Origin: Paraspadella gotoi
Taxonomy: Eukaryota > Chaetognatha
Length of the DNA: 64,000 nucleotides
Reading direction: 5' to 3'
Assembly: GCA_051294375.1 (NCBI GenBank)
Contig: CM119264.1
Location: 6,059,621 to 6,123,620, forward strand
Shown here: positions 1 to 12,388 of the stretch, piece after piece
Numbering within the stretch: position 1 is the stretch's first letter
How the letters are laid out: the number at the start of each line of letters is the position of its first letter
Position numbers and translations under genes: made by a program
Notes under the pieces: model-generated
What the model saw: the letters and a program-made list of their open reading frames with translations, nothing else
Database searches by the model: none
What the model was told of the DNA's origin: nothing

Positions 1-779
1 TCTTCTCTCTCTTCTCTCTCTCTTCTCTCTTCTCTCTCTCCCCTCTCCTCCCCTCGTCTTATCCCTAATCTATTGTCTTTTATTTTACTCTTTTAAAAAC
101 CCCGGTCTATGCGGCTCTGGCGCTATGGTGCCGTCCATTATCGCTGCGGAGGTAGGGATTCTCGTAAAAATCCTTGGGATATTCATTCCTCCGGAAGGAA
201 TCCGCTGCCAACGTCTCTTCAGGGCCTTTTTTAATCTGGGTAAGTTATCGTCGCTATTTTACGTTTGCGTTGAAATTCGCTGCAGAGTATATGATAAGGA
301 AGAGGAATGCAAAGAAATATTTTACTCTTCCTTTTTTAGTAAGCATTCCCTCCGTAAAGAAAAGCAAGCTCCAGGAATATTTACTCACTATATAATATAT
401 ATATATATATAATAATCATCTATAGATGTATTATTATTAAATCGACGGCTCGACTCAAATGGCTGATAATATTTTTACTCTCGAAAAATATTGACGTTGT
501 CTCTCATTCATTTACGTCGCACTTAAGTTTTTAAGTTAACATAGTTACCCTACAATTACTGGCAATTGTATTTTCGTACTTTCGAAACTTCGAAGCCATT
601 AATAGTTATCTTCTGATTTCTTTTCCCCTTTCTTTAGGGTCGGATCTGCTTATCCAGCAAGATCCGACCTCTATAACTCACTCTTTTCGGTCCGTCGGTC
701 CCGCCCCTCAATTATTGTCGCGGGCACACACTTATATAACTGTCAGAAACATCGAATTATGATAAAATATATTGAACAA

Positions 780-940
780 AAAATGATGTCCGTCCCGTCC
801 CGTCTGTCATGTCTGTCCGTCCGTCCGTCGTCCGTCCGTCCCGCGCGTGCCGTCCGGTCCGTCCGTCGCGTCCGTCCGTCCGTCCGTCGTCCGTCCGTCG
901 TCCGTCCGTTCCTCCGTCCGCTCCGTCCCGTCCGTTCCCA
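780..940. repeat. CCGT-rich microsatellite
   Basis: Irregular (CCGT)n / (CGTCCGTC)n tract, also present in the second block copy at about 12,495-12,625. Open frames across it on both strands are by-products of the repeat (Arg/Pro/Ser or Gly/Asp/Arg strings) and are not gene evidence. Confidence 0.9.
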
Positions 941-2451
941 ACCTTAGCAAAAAAACACACCAAGTTACTCGTGATTGGATGGCATGGATTTTGAATGAAT
1001 TTTGTGGTGAGGATAAGGTAAGTGTGTGATTGGAGCGGATATGAAGTTTCGATGGAATCGTCCGAGTGGAAATGAGTTTAAAATGGAAAAAACAAAAAAA
1101 ATATATTCACTATTTTGAACACCAATTGCTCATGAGTGGATTGGGCTTGAATTGACCTGGAATTTGTATGTGGGTAGGGAAAGTGTGTGATTGAACAGGA
1201 AATCAAGTTTCGATGGAATAGTTTGAGTGGGAAATGAGGTTTAAATGGAAAAAAACAAAAAACCTGTTTTACTATTGATTATGCTTCTTTTTCCTTTTTA
1301 TATTAAATGTATATGCAGGAATGTCATTAATAATCAAATAATTAATCAGTTTAATTAAATCAATTAGTAATTAAATTAACACAATAATTAATATAATTAG
1401 TCAATCATCCGTCCATCCGTCTTAATCTTAGCAAAAAGCGTCCAAATAACTCGTGAATTGGCTGGTTGGATTGGAATAATTTTGTGTGTGAGTAAGGAAA
1501 GTGTGTGGATAAAGCTGGATATAAGTTTCGATGGAATCGTGTGAGTGGAAATTAGTTTTAATGGAAAAACATAAGTCGGAATTTACTAAAATCTCTTTTA
1601 CTTATTTTAACCAATAAATACTCTGATTAAATCCTAATTGGATGGATAGATTGGAATGAAAATTTTGGTGTGTGGGTTAGGAAAATGTGTGACGAAGGCT
1701 TGATTAAGTTTCAGTGGAAACGTACGCAGTGGAAACTGAGTCCTCTAACCATGAAAACATATCGACGTCACCATTACTTGAATCTTTTTATTTATTTTAA
1801 CGCGCATGATAGATTGAGATGAAAATTTTGTGGCCAGTAGGAAAGTGAGTGAAGAAGCTAGATATAAAGTTTTGACGGAATGCAAGTTGAAAAAATGATT
1901 GCAAGTTGAAAAATGATGCAAGTTAAAAACAAATCTTTAAAAAAGAATAAGGGATCGTCGCCTATTTGCATAAAAGAGAGAGAGAGAGAGAGAAAGAGAG
2001 AGTGAGAGAGGAGACGAGTGAGAGATGAGAGAGAAGAGAGTGAGATGAGTAGAGAGAGAGTGAGGAGAGAGAAGAGAGGAAGGAGACATAAAATAAAAAA
2101 ATCTTAAAAAGACTCCCAAGACGAGCAGAAGCGCCATTATCAAGAAAATTAAATGAAAAACCCGGGAAAAAACGAAATGAAATCATGCGATTAACGACAA
2201 TTATTGATCGTAATAGTAATTGATTAAGGTAATACCTAATTGATTGATGTATAGTAATTATATTGAATGTAATTAGGATTGATTTATTGAATTCCCGGAT
2301 TGAAATTAATCAATTATTTGATTCGATGATAGTCCATTCACTGCTGTGTGATAGTCCATCTCCAGCATTGATGCGATGATTGTCATCATTGATGCGATGA
2401 TAGCAAATAAAACAAAAAAAAGTGCGTGTATGAGTGAAAGAGAGAGAGAGA

Positions 2452-2487
<36 letters not shown>

Positions 2488-2955
2488 AGAAAGAAAAGAG
2501 AATAATCCACGAAAATCTCGGATGAAAATATGGGATTTTGTAATTGGAAAAAAAGCGCGGAATAAATGGTAATAATAAAGAATTTTTAGAAAGGAAAAAT
2601 AATCAGAATTTTTCAAAAAACAAACGATCACGCAAGAGATCGAACAGAAGAGGGACAGACAAGCACACAGAGAGAAAAAGAGAGAGAGGACAGGCCGCTG
2701 CAGAGAAAAAGAGAGCAGAGAAAGAGCGATATATAATATTAAAAAGAGAGAAGAAAAGAGAGAAGCTCTATCAGCCCCTTTACTCCGTTAAAGGAATCAG
2801 ATAGTACCGGCTTGGCGCTGGGACGTAGCGTGAGCTTTTCCTGCCTACCCAAGAGGACCCGGGTTTCGCAAACCCTTTCCGCGGCATCTGTTTTTTACAT
2901 TAGTGAAGCCGCAAACATTATATCTAAAATGTTTTTTGTAAAAGAAAAAAAAGAG

Positions 2956-2994
<39 letters not shown>

Positions 2995-3536
2995 AGCTTG
3001 AAGAGAGAATCAGAAGAAGCAGTGACGGAGAAAGAGAGCAGAGAGAGAGGCGACATATATTTAAAGAAGAAGAGAGAGAGAGAGCGAACATATAATTAAA
3101 ACGTTTTTGTTTTGTAAATAAAACATAAACAAATACGAATATTGATATGAAAACATGAGAATTTTAAAGATTCTTGACCTTAGAAGCCCATTAATGAAAA
3201 TTTCAACTCCCTTTGATATCACCACTTCCTCAGAAGCCATGAATTGCAAAAAGCGCGTGACCAAAGCTAAACCGAATCAAATCCGATAATAGAGGATATT
3301 TGTTTGTTTTTGATAAATGTTAACAAAACATTTAATAACTGTCGCTGAACTCAATTTTAAGGACATGCGATGAGGACAAGCTGAATATAAAATTATAAAT
3401 TAATTATTATAAAATTAATTAATTAATCTATTAATAAATTAATTAATCTATTAATTAATTAATTATCGTAGGCAGATCCGACATTGTTTGCTAAACGTTG
3501 TTTTTACCGTCTAACTCGCATCAAGTCACTTTAACG

Positions 3537-3800
3537 GTCTGTCTGTCGGTCGGTATGTCTGTCCGTTTTGGTCTGTCCCAACTTAAGTTAAAAATGCATA
3601 TAATTTGCTTATAGTTGATTGCACATTTGTTAAGCCAAAAAAAAACCACTCAAACCTATGGACTGGCGTGCTAGCGCTGGCCTCAGGAATTCCTAAAACT
3701 ATAAGGAATAAAATACCGGAATTTGTTGCAGTACATGTCATTGAATACATGGGAAAGTTTTTAGTCAATGTTCACGTCAATGTCAATGTCATTTTCTGTG
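3537..3800. repeat. Interspersed repeat R1, copy 1
   Basis: The shared order is a GTCTGTCGGTCGG tract, 'ctgtccc', a 'ttaaaaatgc' box, 'gctcatttgttaa' or a variant, 'aaaactataa ggaataaa', then a box around 'gcagtacatgtca'. The same order occurs at 15,150-15,420 and, diverged, at 28,826-29,040 next to the anoctamin exons. I see no ORF or convincing terminal repeats, so the class is unknown. Confidence 0.65.
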
Positions 3801-5810
3801 ATAAAAGGGAAATACACGTGGATATAAGTCCGCTGCGGCGCAACACCATTGGAATACCGTTCTTATTATCTTTTTCTTTATTCCCTCTTTACCCCAACTG
3901 CTCGACATCTGCGGTGTTTATTGGAAACTTTGGGCGCCGTCGGAAGGCGGTCGCCGGGGGCTAGTAAGAGCCAGGGGGGGGGGTGGTGTGAGCGCCGTCA
4001 AATCGCGTATTTGATTCGAGTGCACTTTCATTTTTAAAAGTCGAGGCTCACTATGTACATGTACGTACATGGAACATGTCATTGTACGTACATTGTCCAC
4101 ATTCATTTTCTTCCTCGTCTGGAGACTCTGCCTTTGGAGGTTTCAAAGGTCAACCGCCGATCAATCCGTCCTGCATTTACATACTAACTCTAATACAATC
4201 TAACCGATGATCCAACACCACATTCGTCCAGCACCACAACGAGTCATGAACTATGAAGATCTCAATCAGGACATAAACAATTCCCCGTTCCTTGACTCGG
4301 AACAATTCGCTTTTGATCGCCCCAAAACACTTGCGAAAGTGTACACTCACTCAACGTTACCCTTTTTCACCCGACACGAACCTCGCGCATTCGCCTTTTG
4401 GCTCCCCCCTTAACGTGCCCCCCCATTCTCTCCGACTCAGGACGATCAACATATGTCCCATCACCTATTTTACCATTTGCCCTGTTCCCCCCCCGTGATC
4501 CCCCCGGACTGCTATCCCCCCCCTTCATTTTCCACAGCAGGCAGCCATCGATTCGTCGCCTAGCGCACTTTTCCCTATCAACTCTCTCGGTCGTGTTGCG
4601 GCGGCGAAAGCAGTATTCGTCGTTGATGACACTGATTAGACTCTCCGAGTGGGCAAGAAAGACGGGCGGTGACGCGCTATGGACGTGCGGATACGACGGA
4701 GTCTGCCGCGTGACGAGATCGGTCTGACGTGTCGTCTTGTCATGCGGCGGCGGGGTCGACTGAGCGCCCAGAACAGATCCGACGCCACGCACAGACGTTG
4801 GTGAACGGTGAGTACCACGCGGCCGTTCCCAAAGGTCGATTTCGACATGGGGAAGCGATGCAATGCTTCCGAACGTGGCGAGGTCTCGCCGGAGCCGTTT
4901 ACCGCGGCAATTTAATTCGTGCGACGGATAATGGGAAAGAACGGACGATTAATATCGCGATACATCGTTAATAATTCGTATATAGTCGTTATATCCGGGT
5001 TTTTTTTTACTATGATGTGCCGGTGGCGGGATCGAAGTCCTGCGAAGGTTGAAACATTAATCCTCCCGAATAGTAACACCATCTGAAGTCGTTCGTTCAC
5101 GGAATGTTATTTAACGATTGGTTTCTTCTTTTTTTTTAAGTCAGCGGCCGTGATCTTTCTTCGCAAGGACCGGAGAAAAAACCAAGACGAGCCTGGACGA
5201 AGGATATAACTGCTAATATCGTATTCTTAAGAAACCAATTTAAAAAAAAGGGAAAAAAAGAACCATTTTGTTTTTTCGCACGAAATTCCGTTGACGGTGG
5301 TCATGTAACGACCACTTGGATCCATTGGTCGGGTCAAGGGTCCAAAATCGATAAAATCGGGGTCGAAAAGAGGTCTTCGTCGGGTCGAAGGTCAAATGGA
5401 ATTTCCGTCGAATCGGGGTTGAGAAACGTCTATCTAGGGTAGAGGGTTTCATACGCGAGGAAAGGAATGCTTACGGGGAAAAAAAAGGGGAATGTGCTGA
5501 AAGGTAAGGAAATGCGCTGAAAAGGGGGAGGAGCCGAGGTGATGAAATGAAGCAACTCAATGAAAAATTAATTAAAGACGCAGGTTCACCGAAAGTAGAA
5601 TCTTTCGGTCACCGACCCCCGTTGTTTAACTCACAGACCAAAAATGCTGCTTGCTTGCTTTTCTTTATTTATTTATTGCATACTGACCCGGACTAATCCG
5701 CCTTATTTGTCTGTCAGTCGAAAAAAACCTGAACTAAGTCCCGTTGCAAACGTAAATCTAAGCCACCCGCAAACAGAGACGAAAAAGCAAGAAAAAAGCT
5801 TAAAGAGAGA

Positions 5811-5856
<46 letters not shown>

Positions 5857-6006
5857 AGAGGACGAGAGAGAACGAGAGAATCGTAATAGTTTTTATGGTT
5901 TTGCCAAAAAGTGTTTTTCCGTTTTCTTTTTTTTTACTTGAAGCCGATTTTCTTATCGAACGGATTTGCCATACGGATGGGTTTATTCTTCAGAGAGAAT
6001 GGGACA

Positions 6007-6037
<31 letters not shown>

Positions 6038-6243
6038 TAGAGAGAGAAGAGAAGAGAGAGAAGAGAAGAGAGAAAAGAGAGAGAGAGAAGACCCAAGATC
6101 AGCACAGACAGACTGGTAGAAGGAAATGGCGAGCAGAAATATAGAAAAAAAAAATTAATTGCTGACTCTTGCGTCTTCATTGACTCCACCCCGGAAGAGT
6201 CATTTTTTGGGAGGTGCTCTGAATCATGAGAGGAAGAGAGAGA

Positions 6244-6280
<37 letters not shown>

Positions 6281-7777
6281 AAAAATTTGAATATTGTGAA
6301 CATTTATCTGAGTGGGGCTTTTAGGCACGTAACTTAGACCCTTAAAAGCGACCTTAGATAACTCTGATGTGGAGTTTTTAAGATATTAAAAAACGTTTTA
6401 AACTGGTTAAACTTTGGTAGAAAGTAAACGGCTTGAGTACTTAAGAGCTATTTTGGACATCTTATAACATACTTGCTATCTAATTAAAGATTTAAAGGGT
6501 AAAAACAATGATTTATGAAACCTTTCCAATTTGAAATTTATGCAGAAGTCTTTTCTTTTCCAGAGAGAGAGAGGGAGAGCTGAGTAAAAATCAAAGCTTT
6601 TCTCTTACCGATTTGAATATGCCACTGTTGGCATTCAAGAGGAACAGTTATTGGGACCATAGTATTAGAGCTATTTCGTTTGTTTTTTAAAAATCCTGCT
6701 TGCGTTCACAATCTTCTTTTCTCTGTTGACGCTCTCCCTAAATCCTTCGCGGAGTTAGTATGTGTTATAATTTGTACACATTTTAGTGATAAATTTTATC
6801 ATTATATTTTTATTGGTTTTCTCCTTTGTCATCAATGGAGAAAAGCATCGAAACGTGCTGAAGTCGTTCCATCAAGCATATGTATGTGGCAAGTTTCACT
6901 TGCCGCAACCCATTTACCACTCAAGAAAATGCGAATATGAATCGCGGATGAAAATAATGAGTATGATCGACACTCTCGTCGCAACTGGTCACTTTTCACT
7001 CTGGCCGTACAATCGCACTCGCCGCCCTCAAATAACGCCACCACGCCTAATGGTCGCTTTTATAAGCGACAGTGGATGTCAGGCGACGCCTAGCGGGCCA
7101 TTTTCAATAACGGACGGGTTTTTATCTCGTCGCAGGAGTCCGAGAGCTCCCTTGTCGTTGTTGTCGTCATCATTTCGCATCGTCATTATTGTAATTTTGT
7201 TGAAATTCGACAGATCGTCATCCATCATTGCATTAAGTCAATTGTAATGTCATTAAGCATTGTCCTTCTGCTTTACACGTTAATATTATTAGCCATCCCC
7301 TCATTGACGACTCCGTCGTCTTCAGCATCAGCGTCGTCGTCCGTTGTCGTCGTCGTAAAAGATGGAGTAGAATCGCGCCGATGGAAAGACCTTCTTTCCG
7401 TCCATCGACTGCGACGATTCGAAGTGGTCGAACATCAAATATTTCTGTTCCATGACTTCGAACAATCGATTTCCGTTCTTTTCGTGGATGCCGAAGATCA
7501 TTTTTGAACTCATTTTAGTAAAAGCTCAAAGCAATCTCTCTTCTCTCGTCTCTCTCTCTCTCTCTCTCTCTCCTCGCCTCTCTCTCTCTCTTCTCTCGTC
7601 TCATCGATCAGTCCTCACTCTCTCTCTCTCTCGTCTCTTTTCTCCAAAATCCACTGTATGTGAATGCTATGAAAATAAAAAATTAAACAGAGGCGCCTAG
7701 AGCCACTTGTTGGTTTTGATAAAGGATTTATTGTTCTAAAACCATGCGGTCANNNNNNNNNNNNNNNNNNNNNNNNN

Positions 7778-8120
7778 AGCAAAGAAATAATTTACTCTTC
7801 CTTTTTAGTACGATTCCTCCGTAAAAGAAGCAAGCTCACGAAATATTTACTCACTATATCTATATATATATATATAATAATACATCTATAGATGTATTAT
7901 NNNNNNNNNNNNNNNNNNNNNNNNNNNNNNNNNNNNNNNNNNNNNNNNNNNNNNNNNNNNNNNNNNNNNNNNNNNNNNNNNNNNNNNNNNNNNNNNNNNN
8001 NNNNNNNNNNNNNNNNNNNNNNNNNNNNNNNNNNNNNNNNTGATAATTATTTTTACTCTCGAAAAATATTGACCGTTGTCACTCATTCATTTACGTCGCA
8101 CTTAAGTTTTTAAGTTAACA
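7778..8120. repeat. Partial third copy of the duplicated block, holding a gap
   Basis: Sequence after the 25-N gap matches 303-541 and 12,020-12,262 (start 'agcaaagaaataatttactc', an AT-dinucleotide run, then 'cgcacttaagtttttaag'). It contains a 140-N gap at 7,901-8,040 and departs from the other copies at about 8,121. It may be a misplaced contig end. Confidence 0.75.
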
Positions 8121-8662
8121 GGGGCAAGATAGCTTATTTATTAAATGAATGGATAAAGTTGTATAGTCGAAGAATGTTTCAATTGTATGAAAAGACCACT
8201 CCCTTACAGTATTAGATCGCGGGAATACTTATTGTATACTCCGCACTAGCATCCAAAATACAGGAGCTGAATTTTTCATTGAATGAAAAAAAATATATAG
8301 CGTGTCATATCATAACTCATATTTTCTATTTTTCATAATTCATCGTCGATGATTTCATCGGTTCAGTCGTCATTGAACAAACAATATATTAATCTGATTT
8401 GAATCCGTTACTGATTATCTTCTTTTATCTCTTCTCTTTGTTTAATATTCTGTTTATTTTGCTTTGTATTATTTATGGGGAACGAAAGGTAAATTATACA
8501 AGAAAGGAAAACTTATCGACTGGTTTGATGGCGGGAAACAAAATGGGCAAATTATGGAATGGTGAGGGTTAGAAGGTCATTCCAATGACAAGGAGACAAT
8601 GAAGCGACAGAGAGAGAAAAAAGGGAGAGAGAGAGAGGGGGGAGCTAGAGAGAGAGAGAGAC

Positions 8663-8724
<62 letters not shown>

Positions 8725-10606
8725 AAGACCGGCGTCATATTTCGTACGATATGCCGTTGTTAAAACAGAGAGACAGAGACATCAACCAAGCGACATTGCT
8801 CCCACAAATAAATTTTTTCATGCTAATGAGAATAACAACGACGACGACGACGACGACGACGACGACGTCTCGAGTCGCGTCACCGTTTGACGTCCGATTC
8901 TCTTTCAACCATTGACCGCGTTCCGTCTAATGATCTCGCGGTCGTCGCCTCCGAAAAAAATATGAGAGATTTTCAATTCAACTTCTCTCAATTCTGTGCG
9001 ACGCAACTTCTTACTTTTCGCGCCTTCCCGTCGTCTATGCTGGCGTCGTCGTCGTCGTCGTCGGCGTTAAGAAGCGTCGTCGTCGTCGTCGTCGTTCTCT
9101 CTCGTCCTACTCGTAGCGCCCCCTCGTCCCCGCGCTCCCCGCGCCCAGGATTCGTTCGGTTGGCGAAAGAAAACAAAGACAAGAGAAATGGTTTCCCTTT
9201 TCTTCCGAATCTGTTACGACTTTTGCGCTCTCAGTTTTATCTAAAACTTTTTCATAATAAATTAGTTTCGAATGCGGTTTTTCGTCATGACGTCTCGGAA
9301 AAACAACTTAACAAGAAACAGCAATAAATTTTTAAAAAATGTGATTTAAAATATAGATTTTTCATCTTTTGGAAATAGAAGAAAAAGGAAATATTTTAAT
9401 CTCTCGCGGGTGAGTCTTTTTATCATCTCGATAGAATTATCTTTGGCTGCGTCATTATTGTCATTAATGTCATCACCATCAGGGTCACGTCCGACGAAAA
9501 AAAAAAGTTAAATTAAGTCCATCGCAGGATCGCAGGAATAAAACATTAAGAGCTCTTTCATAAAAACAAAATGATTTTAGTTATTCTTATTCTACAAAAT
9601 TGCGTGGAATGCAAACTTTTAAGCTTTACATACTTCTCTTTCCTTTCTTATTCTTTTCCTCTTTTCTCTTTTCCTCATCGCTTATTTTTTTTATGTTCTC
9701 CTTTTCTTTTTCTTCTTTTCTCCTTTTCTCCCCCTTCGATTTTTTTAATTTTCCCTTTCCCCGTACTATTTCTTCATCTCGGAATAAGATTCCATTAATC
9801 CCGCTTCGATCCGCGCCTGGGGCCGGTTCCATCTCCCGCCATTCCGGTTCCATCAGTCACCCTCGGCCTCGGCCGAGTTAATCGTCGTCGACCGCGAGAG
9901 ACGAGAGACATCGTCACCGCACCTCCTTCCGTCATTCGTCAACGTCACGCCTTTTCGAAGCGTGACAGTTTCGTACTGTATTACGTAGTCACGGGTTCCA
10001 TGCGATTAGGAAGAGATGAGCTTCGATGAGTGAAGCGCGGGAACGGGAAAGTCGAATCACAGAGTGAATTTTCTTCTGTAAAAATTCGAGAGAAAAATAA
10101 CTGATCATATATGTTATTATGTATTATTAACATATTTGCAGAAACTGCAGTGCCGATAAAGAACGATTACATTTTTAAAGAAATAACGAGATAGTAAATA
10201 TAAGTTTGTTTACAATATTCAATTTGTACTAATATGGTATAGCTTCCCGGGACCATAGCCTCTCAACTTCTCAGTCAACTTTACTTAATTATCTTGTTGT
10301 CCTTCTTCAAGCAAAGGTTGTGTGAAAAAAAATTCCCTCTAGTAAAGTCTCGCCCGAGAAAGAAATACATATTTTATGTCTTTCGTTCCGCCTTCCGGAA
10401 TCCCAGAGTGCCGGAGTGCCGGATGGGAGCCCAAGAAAAATGTTAAATATATAACAACCATTTTTTTTTTACTTCGCGTCGAAAGAAAAACACAAAGGGA
10501 AAAGAGAGAGGAGAGAGGAAGAGAAGCAGAGAGAGAGAGAGAGATAGAATCGAGGAGGAGAGAGGAGAGAGAGACGAGAGAAGAGAGAGGCGAGAGGAGA
10601 GAGGAG

Positions 10607-10637
<31 letters not shown>

Positions 10638-11462
10638 GAAAATAGATTTAGAAAACTTGCAATCATCCGATGCTTCGCCTCAAGAATCGGAGATAATAAA
10701 AGAACAAAAGGCGTTCGAATCTCATATTAAGTTTTACGATTTCTTTCGCTAGGGTTAGAATTTCTCGCCAAAAATGGTAATCTTGAAAGCAGTTTTCCCG
10801 TTGTAGTAGTAGTAGTAAATAGTATAGTAGTATGTGAGTAGTAGTAGTCGTTATACGTAGTAATACAAAGTGGTCTTCATAGAAAGTTTTTGATCTTAGT
10901 AGTTCTGAACAGCAGATCAACACACAAAAAAAATAAACCAAAAAAAAAAGAAACAAAATTAAACCACGAATTTTTTCTTTTAATGTATGATTTAGTAAGA
11001 TCCTCGGAGTCACGAAATTATCAAAGGTTCTGACTGTTACTATTTCGTCCCGTTATCGTTTTTTGTCGTCATTTTGTAATTTTTGAATTTGATTATTCGG
11101 ACAAATGTCGTCTTTTCTTAGATATGCGGCGAGGGAGAGACATGACACGCACCACCACTGCGCACTTCAACTTTCTGGTTTTTCACCAGAACTAATTGCT
11201 CATTTGTTTACGATTCTCATCTACAGTTTTTGGCAATTGAAATGTTCACTCCACAATCTACATCAGGCCACATCCTCACGGTCACGATGCTCACAACCTC
11301 AGTCTTCGTAATGACCACATTTTTCATGATGCCCACGTTATCCTCTGGACGCTTTCACCTTTCAGCCCGAGTCACGCCCGTTGCGATCCCCTCGCCCACC
11401 TTCCTTTTCCTAAAATAAATCTCATCCTTTTGTGTTCTTGTCTTTCTCTCTCTCTCTCTCTA

Positions 11463-11509
<47 letters not shown>

Positions 11510-11640
11510 TCTCTCTCTCACAACTGCGACATTCACAAAAATCCAAATTTCACTGAGGACGATTTTGATATTCCGACCCGTTCACTCTCGCATTTTCTCG
11601 GTTTTCTTCTCTTCTTCGGCTTCAGCCCATAATCCCTGGA
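8120..11640. other. Simple-sequence-rich region without a supportable gene
   Basis: Contains a long GA array at 8,600-8,727, a perfect (ACG)n run near 8,838-8,870, GTC runs near 9,045-9,095, a pyrimidine tract at 9,640-9,770, a GA array at 10,500-10,640 and CT arrays at 11,440-11,520 and 11,660-11,770. A 146-codon open frame at 8,887-9,327 is made largely of the trinucleotide repeat and shows no recognisable domain. Confidence 0.7.
8600..8727. repeat. (GA)n microsatellite
   Basis: Near-continuous GA dinucleotides with a few C or G interruptions. One of more than thirty GA or CT arrays in the window. Confidence 0.95.
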
Positions 11641-11654
11641 ACTTTTAGAAACAC

Positions 11655-11691
11655 CTGTAATTCTCTCTCTCTCTCTCTCTCTCTCCTCTCT

Positions 11692-11753
<62 letters not shown>

Positions 11754-11770
11754 CTCTCTCTCTCTCCCCT
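11655..11770. repeat. (CT)n microsatellite at the block boundary
   Basis: CT array immediately before the second copy of the large block; the window itself opens in the equivalent CT array. Such arrays are likely sites of read mis-joining. Confidence 0.9.
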
Positions 11771-12357
11771 CCCCTCGCTCTTATCCCTAATCTATTGTCT
11801 TTTATTTTACTCCTTTTAAACCGCAGTCTATGCGGCTCTGGCGCTATGGTGCCGTCCATTATCGCTGCGGAGGTAGGGATTCTCGTTAAAAATCCTTGGG
11901 ATATTCATTCTCCGGAAGGAATCCGCTGCCAACGTCTCTTCAGGGCCTTTTTTATCTGGGTAATTATCGTCGCTATTTACGTTTGCGTTGAAATTCGCTG
12001 CAGAATATGATAAGAAAGGAATAGCAAAGAAATAATTTACTCTTCCTTTTTTAGTAAGATTCCCTCGTAAAAGAAGCAAGCTCACGAAATATTTACTCCC
12101 TAACTATATATATATATATATATATAATAATACATCTATAGATGTATTATTATAAATCGACGGCTCGCTCAAATGGCTGATAATTATTTTTACTCTCGAA
12201 AAATATTGACCGTTTGTCTCTCATTCATTTACGTCGCACTTAAGTTTTTTAAGTTAACATAGTTACCCTACAAATTACTGCAATTGTATTTTTCGTAGTT
12301 TCGAACTTCGAACACATTAAAAGTTATTCTTCTTGGAGTTTCTTTTCCCCCTTCTTT

Positions 12358-12388
12358 AGTCGGATCTGCTTATCCAGCAGATCCGACT
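12358..12388. repeat. Perfect 12-bp inverted repeat (stem-loop)
   Basis: Arms agtcggatctgc and gcagatccgact are separated by a 7-nt loop (ttatcca). The other block copy at 639-668 has the same hairpin with one extra A. The arm core 'cagatccgac' recurs next to interspersed repeat copies at 3,470 and 15,090, and 'cagatcctac' at 26,508 and 38,550, so it probably belongs to a mobile or formerly mobile repeat. Confidence 0.7.

Larger units (their letters stand above)
1..7752. repeat. Large duplicated non-coding block, copy 1
   Basis: This block is near-identical to 11,700-19,340 in the same orientation, for example at 125-300, 640-960, 2,769-2,890, 3,470-3,800, 4,700-5,600 and 6,300-7,530. The copies differ mainly by one-base insertions and deletions, especially in homopolymers, and no reading frame longer than about 150 codons is kept open in both. 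It holds GA/CT microsatellites, a CCGT-rich tract, a stem-loop and an interspersed repeat also seen at 28.8 kb. The pattern fits two noisy assemblies of one locus (alternative haplotypes) at least as well as a real tandem duplication. I see no gene I can support in it. Confidence 0.85.

Noticed and set aside
757-963. Open frames on both strands over the CCGT tract
   Set aside because: Amino-acid content is dictated by the repeat, and the frames are not kept in the second block copy.
2769-2890. Possible tRNA or SINE head ('gggtttcgcaaaccc' hairpin and nearby boxes)
   Set aside because: No cloverleaf with A and B boxes could be formed, and the hairpin is short.
2812-3099. 95-codon frame with a normal-looking N-terminal part
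   Set aside because: The C-terminal half is a GA microsatellite (Glu/Arg) and the counterpart near 14,460-14,740 is frameshifted.
6786-7247. 153-codon frame starting with a signal-peptide-like MINFIIIFLLVFSFVING
   Set aside because: Attractive start, but the matching region at 18,270-18,660 is out of frame in several places and no domain is seen. The hydrophobic start comes from AT-rich DNA.
8887-9327. 146-codon frame
   Set aside because: Its centre is a GTC/TCG trinucleotide repeat (poly-Ser, poly-Val), with no recognisable domain and no splice context.
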